Assembly (NCBI GenBank): GCA_020723485.1
Contig: DYIU01000004.1
Coordinates: 172,448-236,447 of the forward strand
DNA length: 64,000 nt
Source: Acidimicrobium ferrooxidans
Lineage (GTDB): Bacteria; Actinomycetota; Geothermincolia; Fen-727; Anoxymicrobiaceae
Direction: 5' to 3'
Below are positions 16,389-24,472 of this stretch, one piece after another. Under the pieces are notes generated by a model. That model ran no database searches, was not told the DNA's origin, and was given only the letters and a program-made list of their open reading frames with translations. Position numbers and translations under genes: made by a program. Position 1 is the first letter of the stretch; the number at the start of each line of letters is the position of its first letter.

Positions 16389-18275
16389 ATGGACCTGGAA
16401 TCCTGCGGGAGGAACCTGGAACAGCTCAAGAGCGAATATCCCGAGAAGTTCGTGCCCGTGGAGAGGGTGTTCGACGCAATCCGCAGGGGCGACCACCTGT
16501 TCGTCGGGACCGGGTGCGGGGAGCCGCAGTACCTCATAAGCGCCCTGGCGGACTACGTGGCCTCAAACCCCAAGGCATTCTTCGACACCGAGGTCTTCCA
16601 CGTCTGGACACTGGGCGTCGCCCCGTATGCCGACGACAAGTTCCGGCAGAACTTCAGGCACAACTCCTTCTTCATCGGGGAGAACACAAGGGACGCGGTC
16701 AACACCGGGCTCGCGGATTACACTCCCATCTTCCTCTCACAGGTGCCCGAGCTGTTCCACCGGAAGTTCATCCCCATCGACGTCGCCCTGATACAGACCT
16801 CGCCGCCCGACAACAACGGGTACATGAGCCTTGGGGTCAGCGTCGACATAACAAAGGCCGGCGTCGAGAACGCCTCAGTCGTCATAGCCCAGGTGAACTC
16901 CCACATGCCGCGGGTACACGGTGACACATTTGTGCACGTCACGGACGTCGACTTCCTGGTGCCCCACGACGAGCCGCTCCTGGAGTACACGCCGACCGTG
17001 TCGGACGAGCTTGCGAGAGAGATAGGGAAATACGTCGCCCGGATAGTCGAGGACGGCGACACGGTGCAGATCGGATACGGCAGCATCCCCAACGCGATCC
17101 TCGCGAACCTCACCGACAAACACGACCTGGGCGTTCATACCGAGCTCCTCAGTGACGGCATAGCGTCGCTCATGAAGAGCGGGGTCGTCAACAACTCGAT
17201 GAAGTCCTTCGAACGCGGGAAGACGGTTGCGACCTTCTGCATGGGCACGGCCGACACCTACGAGTACATAAACGACAACCCCAGCGTGGAGTTCAGGCCG
17301 ATCGACTACACCAACAACCCGCTGAACATAGCGCGGAACACCAAGATGACGGCGATCAACGCCGCCCTGCAGATAGACCTGACCGGCCAGGCCACAGCCG
17401 AGTCCATCGGGACGATGTTCTACAGCGGCGTTGGCGGGCAGGCGGACTTCATGCGGGGCGCCGTGCTCTCGCCCGGCGGCAAGACCATACTCACCCTCCC
17501 TTCAACGGCCGGTGACATCTCGAGGATACTCCCCTCCATCCAGGAAGGCGCGGGGGTGACACTCACCAGGGGCGATATCCATTACGTGGTGACGGAATAC
17601 GGCATAGCTTACCTCCACGGCAAGAACGTCAGGGAGCGGGCGATGGAACTCATCTCCATCGCGCATCCGAAGTTCAGGCCGTGGCTGATCGAAGAGGCGA
17701 AGAAACTGAGGCTCATATACGCCGACCAGGCGTTCATACCCGGGAAGGCGGGAGAGTACCCCGAGGAGCTCGAGGCTTACCGCACGACGAAAGACGGCGT
17801 CGAGGTGCTCTTGAGGCCGGTCAAGATAAGCGACGAGCCCCTGCTCAAGGACTTCTTCTACTCGCTCTCGGACAACAGCATGTACCGGAGGTTCATCTCG
17901 CAGCGCCAGGACATGCCCCACGAGCGTCTCCAGGAGTTCACCGCCATCGACTGGACAAAGGAGACCGTCCTGCTCGCGGTGGTGCAGGAAGGCGACAAGG
18001 AAGACATCGCCGGCATCGGCCAGTACACCGTCAACACCGGGGCATACGCGGCGGACGTCGCTTTCGTGGTGACGGACAAACACCAGAACAAGGGGATCGG
18101 CACCGAGCTGCTCGGATACCTCACACAGCTCGCGAAGAGACAGGGTCTGCTCAGCTTCACTGCCGAGGTCCTGGTCGAGAACAAGCCGATGCTGCACCTC
18201 TTCGAGAAGATGTTCGACGTGGACAAGACGGTGGACTCGGGGATCTACTACCTGTCCATGAGCCTGGGTACGTAA
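16389..18275 (+). CDS. Acetyl-CoA hydrolase/4-hydroxybutyrate CoA-transferase family with C-terminal GNAT domain
   Basis: Residues 1-470 form the class I CoA-transferase fold, with GVHTELLSDG carrying the expected catalytic Glu (E252) and GVGGQADFMRGA near the end. From about residue 478 (VEVLLRPVKISDEP) a GNAT acetyltransferase domain follows, including the acetyl-CoA loop region KHQNKGIGTELLGY. Such fusions are known in anaerobes, where the GNAT part may acetylate proteins or the partner domain. The family moves CoA between acetyl-CoA and acids such as 4-hydroxybutyrate or butyrate. GGAGG precedes the ATG. It is divergent from the TetR gene, which probably regulates it. Confidence 0.92.
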   Translation: MDLESCGRNLEQLKSEYPEKFVPVERVFDAIRRGDHLFVGTGCGEPQYLISALADYVASNPKAFFDTEVFHVWTLGVAPYADDKFRQNFRHNSFFIGENTRDAVNTGLADYTPIFLSQVPELFHRKFIPIDVALIQTSPPDNNGYMSLGVSVDITKAGVENASVVIAQVNSHMPRVHGDTFVHVTDVDFLVPHDEPLLEYTPTVSDELAREIGKYVARIVEDGDTVQIGYGSIPNAILANLTDKHDLGVHTELLSDGIASLMKSGVVNNSMKSFERGKTVATFCMGTADTYEYINDNPSVEFRPIDYTNNPLNIARNTKMTAINAALQIDLTGQATAESIGTMFYSGVGGQADFMRGAVLSPGGKTILTLPSTAGDISRILPSIQEGAGVTLTRGDIHYVVTEYGIAYLHGKNVRERAMELISIAHPKFRPWLIEEAKKLRLIYADQAFIPGKAGEYPEELEAYRTTKDGVEVLLRPVKISDEPLLKDFFYSLSDNSMYRRFISQRQDMPHERLQEFTAIDWTKETVLLAVVQEGDKEDIAGIGQYTVNTGAYAADVAFVVTDKHQNKGIGTELLGYLTQLAKRQGLLSFTAEVLVENKPMLHLFEKMFDVDKTVDSGIYYLSMSLGT

Positions 18276-18425
18276 GAGCCCTCGGAGCCCGCGACCTGCA
18301 AGAACGGAGCAGTCTCCTCCTCCCCCTTTAACAGGCCGGCCCTTATATGACAGAATCTGAATGCCAGGGGGCGGCTTCCAGTAACTCAGCACTCAGAGAC
18401 TTCACGCTGCGCGGGGGTGAGCACG

Positions 18426-19823
18426 ATGGGCGGCAGGGCTGCGATAATCGGTTCAGGGGTCGGCGGAGCGGCGGCCGGAGCGCTGCTGGCAAAGCGAGGG
18501 TACGAAGTCGACCTTTTCGAGACCCACTCTTTCGGCGGCGGCCGCTGCGCGTCGATGGAGCGTGACGGATACACGGTCGATTTTGGCGTGCACATGTTCA
18601 GCCGCGGGGACGCCGGTCCCCACGGCGAGGTAAACCGCCTCGTCGGAGGCGACCTGCGGTGGATAACAAGGGACCCGCCCTGCCGCGTGATGGGAAAGAC
18701 GGAATTCGACTATCCGCTCGACATCAGGGCACTTTCGACACAGGTGGGTGTCGCCAGGAAACTCGGGGTCCGTCCGCGCAACTACCTCGGGGCATTCCGA
18801 CTGTTCAGGAGCCTCATGGCGGGGCGGGACGTGGACGCCAACGACTCCACGACCCTCAGGGATTACGTGTCCCGTTTCACAGACGACGTCATGATACACA
18901 CCTTCATGAACTGCCTGTGCCAGCTCTATTTCGCATTGTCATATATCGAGGCGTCGGCCGGGGAGTTCATATGGTCTTTCTCCCGGATGTTCAACGACGC
19001 GAGCTTCGGCTACCCGCGCGGAGGTTCCGGGAACATCCCGCTGTCGTTCCTCGGGTCGCTCGAGCGCCTGGGCGGAAAGGTGCACTTCGGGGAGCCGGTG
19101 AGGCGCCTCCATACCAGGGGGGGCCGCGTAACAGGAGTCGAGACAGAGCGTGGAGAATACCCCGCCGATATCGTCGTCTCGAATGCCGGCATCCGTGGGA
19201 CTGTCGAACTCGCCGGCAGGGACAGCGTCGGAAACGAGTTCGCCGAGCGCTCTGACAGGTACCGCGACTCGAACGCCTACGTGACCTTGAAGCTCGCTCT
19301 CGAAAGAAAGGTAGTGCCGTACCCGGTGGTCTTCTACATGCCGGACCTGCCGCCGGAGAGGATATTCGCGCACCTCGAGGACAGGACCGTCCCCGATGAC
19401 CCGTACATCTTCATGCCTGTTCCCACCAATCATGACGGCTCCCTCTCCCCGGAGGGGACCCAACTCGTCATCGCCGGCACGGCCGTTCCGGCCGACGCCG
19501 AGCCGGAGCTCTGTAACGCGATACTGGACCGTGTGTACGGGAGGATCCTGGACCTCTTCCCGGGGATAGAGGGCGCGATACTGTGGCAGTCCCGGACGGT
19601 CAGCGGGGATACGCGGGAGCTCACGTCACATAGAGCCGGCGAGTGCATCGGACTGGCACAGGTCCCCGGCCAGGTCGGAGAATCCCGGCCCGGACACCGC
19701 ACGCCCGTTGAAGGGCTGTTCCTCGTCGGCGCCGACGCGGGGGCCCGCGGCATCGGGACGGAGATGGCATCAGGCAGCGCTTTAAGCCTCATGCAGGCCG
19801 TCGCACAGAATGAGATGAGGTAG
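18426..19823 (+). CDS. CrtI/phytoene dehydrogenase-like FAD oxidoreductase
   Basis: The 465-residue protein starts with GSGVGGAAAGALLAKRGYEV, the FAD-binding motif, and FGGGRCASM. The C-terminal end GLFLVGADAGARGIGTEMA matches the second FAD motif of COG1233 carotenoid-desaturase-like proteins. I choose the ATG at 18426, with GGGGGTGAG before it; a GTG at 18417 lies inside that ribosome binding site. The stop overlaps the start region of the next, related gene, so they are co-transcribed and probably coupled. No phytoene synthase is nearby, so carotenoid desaturation is only one possibility. Confidence 0.82.
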   Translation: MGGRAAIIGSGVGGAAAGALLAKRGYEVDLFETHSFGGGRCASMERDGYTVDFGVHMFSRGDAGPHGEVNRLVGGDLRWITRDPPCRVMGKTEFDYPLDIRALSTQVGVARKLGVRPRNYLGAFRLFRSLMAGRDVDANDSTTLRDYVSRFTDDVMIHTFMNCLCQLYFALSYIEASAGEFIWSFSRMFNDASFGYPRGGSGNIPLSFLGSLERLGGKVHFGEPVRRLHTRGGRVTGVETERGEYPADIVVSNAGIRGTVELAGRDSVGNEFAERSDRYRDSNAYVTLKLALERKVVPYPVVFYMPDLPPERIFAHLEDRTVPDDPYIFMPVPTNHDGSLSPEGTQLVIAGTAVPADAEPELCNAILDRVYGRILDLFPGIEGAILWQSRTVSGDTRELTSHRAGECIGLAQVPGQVGESRPGHRTPVEGLFLVGADAGARGIGTEMASGSALSLMQAVAQNEMR

Positions 19824-19828
19824 TGAAC

Positions 19829-21160
19829 ATGAGAGTCGTCGTTGTAGGCGCGGGAGCGGCCGGACTGGCGGCAACGCACGCCCTGCGCAAGGCCGGGGCA
19901 GACGTCACCACCTTCGAGGCCGGGGACGCGCCCGGAGGCCGTGCCCGGTGCTTCGAGAAAGAGGGGTTCATCTTCGACACCGGCGCCCAGTTCATGGCGA
20001 ACGTCTGCCTCACCCAGATAAGGCTGTGCGAGGAGATGGGTATCGGGGCCGAGATAATACCGTTCAACCTGAAGGTGGCGTTCTGGAGAGACGGCAGGTC
20101 CTACTCCCTTCCCGGAACGGGTGGTGCGGCGGAAGCCGTACGCGGCATCCCGGAGCTCATGCGTTTCCGCGGCCTTCCCTGGAGGGTATACCCCCAGATG
20201 GCGAAGGTCGCCCTGGCCATGGTCAAGAGGTACGTAAACGTCGACATCGCGGCAATGAACCCGGAGTGCCTGATGGACCTGGCCGACACCAGCGTGGCGG
20301 AATTCACGCTGGAGCACGGCGGCAGGGAGGCCCTCGAATGGGCCATGGGGCCGATGGTGTCCTCCCTCACCCTGGGCGAAGCCGACGAGGTGTCTATACC
20401 CCACCTCATCGGCCTGATGGGACTCTACAAGGGGCTCCTGCTCCTCGAGAGGGGCATCGGGTCGCTACCCGCCGCACTGCACGAGCGCTGCAGCGAATCG
20501 ATAAGGCTCGGCACCCCTGTCAAAGAGATAGTCATCGACGGCGGCGCGGTCAGGGGGGTCGAGACCGCCGAGGGCTTCATGGAGGCCGACCACGTCATCT
20601 GCGCGACCACGGCCGGCGCCGCGCTCAAGCTGATGCCGGGACTTCCTGACACCATCAGAAAGCCCCTGGAGAAGATAAGGTACAGCTCCACCGTCCATGT
20701 AATGGTCGCGTTCGAAGAGCGGCTGCTTCCTGAAGGCCTGTACGCGCTGTCACTTCCGGCGCAGGCGGAGAGCTTCCTGCCCGGGCTCAACGACTGCAGC
20801 GGCAAGTCGCCCTATTTCGCGCCGCCGGGCCGGGGGCTGTCCCACTGCGTCACCTTCGGGCGGAGGGGACGCAAGGTGGCAGGGCTCTCCGACGAAGAGG
20901 CCACGGCCGCTGTCCTGAAGGAGCTCGAGCGCTTCGTCGGGCGCGTGCCGAAGCCGGTGCTGACCGAGGTGGTGCGCTGGGACGAGGCGATATGCCTCGA
21001 GCCGCCGGGGCAGTTCCCCGCGATGTACTGCCTGAAGCGCAACAACATCAGGGACGTCGCCGGACTCCACCTGGCCGGAGAGTACATGTACCTGGTCTCG
21101 TGCGTCGAAGGCGCACTGCGCAGCGGCGAGGACGCCGCGGCGGCGGTACTGGCCGATTAG
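19829..21160 (+). CDS. CrtI/protoporphyrinogen oxidase-like FAD oxidoreductase
   Basis: The 443-residue protein has RVVVVGAGAAGLAATHALRK, APGGRARCFE, and a C-terminal GLHLAGEYMYLVSCVEGAL segment typical of amine-oxidase-fold desaturases. A GTG at 19823 overlaps the previous stop, but GAGGT is placed better for the ATG at 19829. It is paralogous to the gene at 40879-42228, with shared phrases such as LIxxLPDTIRKPLE and ESPGQFPA or EPPGQFPA. The substrate is unknown; a hydrophobic ring or polyene is typical for the family. Confidence 0.82.
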   Translation: MRVVVVGAGAAGLAATHALRKAGADVTTFEAGDAPGGRARCFEKEGFIFDTGAQFMANVCLTQIRLCEEMGIGAEIIPFNLKVAFWRDGRSYSLPGTGGAAEAVRGIPELMRFRGLPWRVYPQMAKVALAMVKRYVNVDIAAMNPECLMDLADTSVAEFTLEHGGREALEWAMGPMVSSLTLGEADEVSIPHLIGLMGLYKGLLLLERGIGSLPAALHERCSESIRLGTPVKEIVIDGGAVRGVETAEGFMEADHVICATTAGAALKLMPGLPDTIRKPLEKIRYSSTVHVMVAFEERLLPEGLYALSLPAQAESFLPGLNDCSGKSPYFAPPGRGLSHCVTFGRRGRKVAGLSDEEATAAVLKELERFVGRVPKPVLTEVVRWDEAICLEPPGQFPAMYCLKRNNIRDVAGLHLAGEYMYLVSCVEGALRSGEDAAAAVLAD

Positions 21161-21174
21161 CGGCAGCGGCTCTT

Positions 21175-22146
21175 TCAGAACCGCCCCAGTATCTCCTCCG
21201 CCTGGGCCACCATGCCGTCCAGGAGCTCCGCGCAGGTGGGAACGTCATTGATGAGACCGATGGACTGGCCGACCGCGAGGGGCGCCATGTCCACGTCGCC
21301 GACCTCCCAGGCGGTCTTCGACCTCTCCCCCAGCATGAACGGCAGGATGTCCTCGAACGTACCCTGCCCCGCTTCGACGTCGAGCACCTTCTGGGCTATG
21401 ACGTTCTTGAGGCAGCGCATCTGCAGGTTGAGCGTCTTGCATATCATGGTGGTCTCGTACTCCTGCCTGCGTACGAGCTCCTCTTTGATCTTGTCATTGG
21501 CCAGGCATTCCTTCGTCGCGATGAACCTGGAGGCCATCATCACGCCTGAGCCCCCGAGGACCAGCGCCGCGGCGAGCCCCCGCCCGTCGGCTATCCCCCC
21601 GGCGGTTATGACCGGCATGCCGATGGTCTCGCTGATGCGAGGGGTAAGGACCATTGTCGTCACGTCGTCATCCAGCGGGTGCCCGCCCTCCTCGATACCC
21701 GCGGCGATGACCGCGTCGTAGCCTGCCGACTCCGCGTGCTTAGCGTGACGCACAGCCCCGAGCTTGTGTATCAGCCTGACGCCCGCCTCCCTGGCCCTGG
21801 ACATCGCGTCGGGACCCAGGTACCGGTCGAGCGGAGTCCCGGATATCTCTATGGCGGTAACGGCCTCGTCGCAGCACACGTCGAAGTACTCCTGGTGCAG
21901 CTCCTTGGTGATACGCACCGAGGGCATCAGGGTTATGTTCACGCAGAACGGTTTGTCTGTCAGGCTTCTGGTCTCCTTTACCGCCTCGCGGAACTCCTCC
22001 CCGGAGTCGTAATTGCCCGCCGTGAGATTGCCGAGCCCCCCGGCGTTCGAGATGGCCGCGCACAACTCGGGCTTGGCCAGCCACATCATGCCGCCGCACA
22101 TTATCGGGTGCTTTATACCGAACAGCTCCGTCATCCTGGTCTGCAA
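21175..22146 (-). CDS. Nitronate monooxygenase / FabK-like FMN protein
   Basis: The 323-residue TIM-barrel protein has HPIMCGGMMWLA, GGLGNLTAG, the phosphate-binding AGGIADGRGLAAALVLGGSGV and SRFIATKE, all typical of the 2-nitropropane dioxygenase/enoyl-ACP reductase II family. Start choice: AAGGAGGAG lies 4 nt before a TTG at 22146, whereas an ATG upstream at 22185 has no such site, so I use the TTG. The family oxidises alkyl nitronates or reduces enoyl-ACP with FMN; which applies cannot be told here. It is convergent with the CrtI-like pair. Confidence 0.88.
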   Translation of the reverse strand: MQTRMTELFGIKHPIMCGGMMWLAKPELCAAISNAGGLGNLTAGNYDSGEEFREAVKETRSLTDKPFCVNITLMPSVRITKELHQEYFDVCCDEAVTAIEISGTPLDRYLGPDAMSRAREAGVRLIHKLGAVRHAKHAESAGYDAVIAAGIEEGGHPLDDDVTTMVLTPRISETIGMPVITAGGIADGRGLAAALVLGGSGVMMASRFIATKECLANDKIKEELVRRQEYETTMICKTLNLQMRCLKNVIAQKVLDVEAGQGTFEDILPFMLGERSKTAWEVGDVDMAPLAVGQSIGLINDVPTCAELLDGMVAQAEEILGRF

Positions 22147-22319
22147 AGCGCTCCTCCTTGTACTTTCAAGGCACGTTTTCCGCATTGAGGATATCAGTAT
22201 CGGTCCGGACTTGCAGGCGGCGGATGTCTCCCTCGGAGCGGGCAGCCGGCCACGGGCCGCCGCGGTGTTCAGACAGCCGGCGCTGAAGCCGATATACGGA
22301 CTGAGGGGAGGGCCTCGAG

Positions 22320-22646
22320 ATGAAACGTTCGAAAAAGAAGCCCCGGGGCGACTCGGTATGGCGCCGTGAGCTCATACCCGAGGATTCCGTCTGGCGCAAG
22401 GAGCTCATACCCGAGGATTCCGTCTGGCGCAAGGAGCTCATCCCAGAGGACTCGTTCCTGAGAAAAGACCTCCTGGCCTTCGCCCGGAAAAGCTCGCGCT
22501 GCCGTGAGTGCCCGGTCCTCATGATCCCCGACGAGCGCAAGTGCTCCCGCTTCGAAGTCATCCCGGACGACATCTGGAACGGGGTGGAATCGTGCCCCCT
22601 CTACGAGGAGAAGCACGGGCCCGAGCCGGGAATCTCAACCGTCTAG
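22320..22646 (+). CDS. Small protein with 11-residue tandem repeats and a Cys-rich tail
   Basis: The 108-residue protein begins with a lysine-rich stretch, followed by three to four copies of an 11-residue unit close to DSVWRKELIPE (33-bp DNA repeats, about 22350-22480). The tail has CRECP, a lone Cys about 14 residues later, and ESCPLYEE, so four cysteines that could bind zinc. GGGAGGG precedes the ATG. Its stop TAG overlaps the stop of the convergent lipoprotein gene inside a shared CTAG. I recognise no family. The conserved W and charged residues suggest a short repeated binding motif. Confidence 0.7.
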   Translation: MKRSKKKPRGDSVWRRELIPEDSVWRKELIPEDSVWRKELIPEDSFLRKDLLAFARKSSRCRECPVLMIPDERKCSRFEVIPDDIWNGVESCPLYEEKHGPEPGISTV

Positions 22647-24352
22647 TCCGAGTACGTCACCGTTATCGACTCAAGCCCGACCCGCGCGGAGCCGTCGCTC
22701 GCGAGAAAAGCCCTTACCCTCAGGGTACCCGGCCCGATGTCTTTCGCGAACGCCGACGCGGCGCCGTCCACCTCTGACCCGCTGTTGGACTGGTCCGGGC
22801 CCGCGGCCTTTGCCCAGGTCGAACCGTCGTAGTAGTACCAGTCCTTCCCGTCGGGGGACAGCTGGTAGGTGACCTTCCCGGCGCTCCCGGACGCCGGGAC
22901 CTCCCTGAAACCGGTGAGCTTCTCGTATGCGACCCCGCTCCTGGTCGTCACCGAAGGCCGCCCGGTCGAATAGGCGGCGGGCGGGTACTTCGCGACCAGG
23001 CCCGCATAGTCTACAGTCTCGTCGGCGTCCAGTCGTGAGAAACCGACCGTGTAGATGTTGTCGATGACGTCCACCTCGGTGGAGCGCGTGGCTTCGAAGT
23101 AGTCCTTCCGGTCGAAGGTCTTCGGAAAGCCCGCGGACATCTTCGAGTCCGGCGCATACCGCACCGTCTCGATCCGTGAATCGGACCCCGTGGTACAGGA
23201 AGCCGCTATGCACCCTGATGAATCGACCGAGCCCCGCCACGCGTCGGGAGGGCTGTAGTCCCTCATGCCCTCCTGCTCGTATACCCTGGGCCACGAGGCC
23301 TTCTGCTCACCCTGGCTCGTGTAGCGGGTCACCAGCAGCCTGCCCGGCGTCTCCGGGTACCCCAGGTCGCCGGGGCCCTGGGTCACCCCGACCAGGCAGT
23401 AGTCGCCGTCGGCCGCCTGGGAAACCGCGTAGTACTCGTCATCCGACCCCGGAGAAGCACCCCACCGCCTGGGCCATCCGGCCACAGGATTGCCAGCCGC
23501 GTCGAGCTTGTACAGCACCGCGTCCCGGCTCATGCTGGGGAGAGGCTCCGCGCCAGTGTATCCCGCCACGACAAGGTTGCCGCCTGAATCCTCGATGAGG
23601 TCGTATGACAGGTTCTGCGCGGCCTCCACCCGGTATGTCCTGGGCCACCCCGGCACCGGCGTGCCGTCATGCCCGTACTTTAGGACCAGCACGTTCTCCC
23701 TCTGGTATGGGCCGCTGGCCCCGCAGGCGACCACGTCCCCCTTCGAGTCTACTGTCACCCCCATCGCCCACGCCCGCGAACCGGCGTTGGTGTACTGCGG
23801 CCAGCCCGGCAGCGCCTTGCCGTCTTCGTCAAACCTCCAGATGCCGGCGAACCAGGTCTCGCCGTCTATCGAGTAGCCCGCGACGGTTATGCTCCCGTCC
23901 GCGCCGACGAATACGTCCTGCCCCTCGTTCCAGGGGTGCGCGTCACTTATCAGTTTCGGCCACCCGGGACGCGCCTCCCCGTTGCGGTCGTATCGGGCGA
24001 TTATCAGCTCTCCCTTGAGGCCAGGTACGCTCGTGGCGAGGTCGGTCACCGAGCCGACCACGACAACGTCCCCCTCAGGTGTGACGGCGCAGTCGTGGAA
24101 TTCGGGACCTCGGCCCGGCCTTGAGTCCTTGTAGTATGCCGTCCAGTAAGTGTCCCTGGGCAGTCGCTTGAGCCTGGCGCCGGCTTCCTCGCCGCCGACA
24201 CTCAAAACGTCAGGGCTGAACGTGTAGTCGGAGGCCTTGCTGAAGTCCCACGTCGGCCCCTTTCCGCATCCCGGTGTAAACACGCATACGGCCGCCGCCA
24301 GTGCAACCGCCAGGAATGCGGTGAGCACCGAGCGGAACATCCTGGTTCCCAT
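22643..24352 (-). CDS. Beta-propeller lipoprotein with WP-rich repeats
   Basis: The 569-residue protein has a signal peptide ending in a lipobox-like TPGC (Cys about 29), so it is probably lipid-anchored outside the membrane. Residues 80-430 contain about six blades with the recurring phrase PGWP and D/N-G turns such as GDVVVVGS and GNLVVAGY, as in bacterial SBBP/delta-60-type propellers. The C-terminal 120 residues form a beta-rich domain. GGGAGGAG directly before the ATG at 24352 decides this start over an upstream open stretch. It shares a CTAG stop overlap with the repeat-protein gene. The ligand is unknown. Confidence 0.85.
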   Translation of the reverse strand: MGTRMFRSVLTAFLAVALAAAVCVFTPGCGKGPTWDFSKASDYTFSPDVLSVGGEEAGARLKRLPRDTYWTAYYKDSRPGRGPEFHDCAVTPEGDVVVVGSVTDLATSVPGLKGELIIARYDRNGEARPGWPKLISDAHPWNEGQDVFVGADGSITVAGYSIDGETWFAGIWRFDEDGKALPGWPQYTNAGSRAWAMGVTVDSKGDVVACGASGPYQRENVLVLKYGHDGTPVPGWPRTYRVEAAQNLSYDLIEDSGGNLVVAGYTGAEPLPSMSRDAVLYKLDAAGNPVAGWPRRWGASPGSDDEYYAVSQAADGDYCLVGVTQGPGDLGYPETPGRLLVTRYTSQGEQKASWPRVYEQEGMRDYSPPDAWRGSVDSSGCIAASCTTGSDSRIETVRYAPDSKMSAGFPKTFDRKDYFEATRSTEVDVIDNIYTVGFSRLDADETVDYAGLVAKYPPAAYSTGRPSVTTRSGVAYEKLTGFREVPASGSAGKVTYQLSPDGKDWYYYDGSTWAKAAGPDQSNSGSEVDGAASAFAKDIGPGTLRVRAFLASDGSARVGLESITVTYSD

Positions 24353-24436
24353 CTCTCCTCCCAATCGAATGGCCGCCTCAGGCCCTGTGGACCGGTCCCG
24401 CGTACGCACTGATTAATATGAAGCCTGCCGCCGCGA

Positions 24437-24465
24437 TTATCAACATCCGGCGCCGGGGTTATACT
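24437..24465 (+). promoter_or_regulatory. Leaderless promoter of the HTH_42 gene
   Basis: TTATCA (24437-24442), a 17-nt spacer and TATACT (24460-24465) are followed after 7 nt by the ATG at 24473. No ribosome binding site is present, which fits a leaderless transcript. Confidence 0.6.
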
Positions 24466-24472
24466 TGTCACC

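Noticed and set aside
13590-21160. A retinal or carotenoid gene cluster around the heliorhodopsin
   Set aside because: Only CrtI-like enzymes are seen; synthase, cyclase and cleavage oxygenase genes are all absent from the window.
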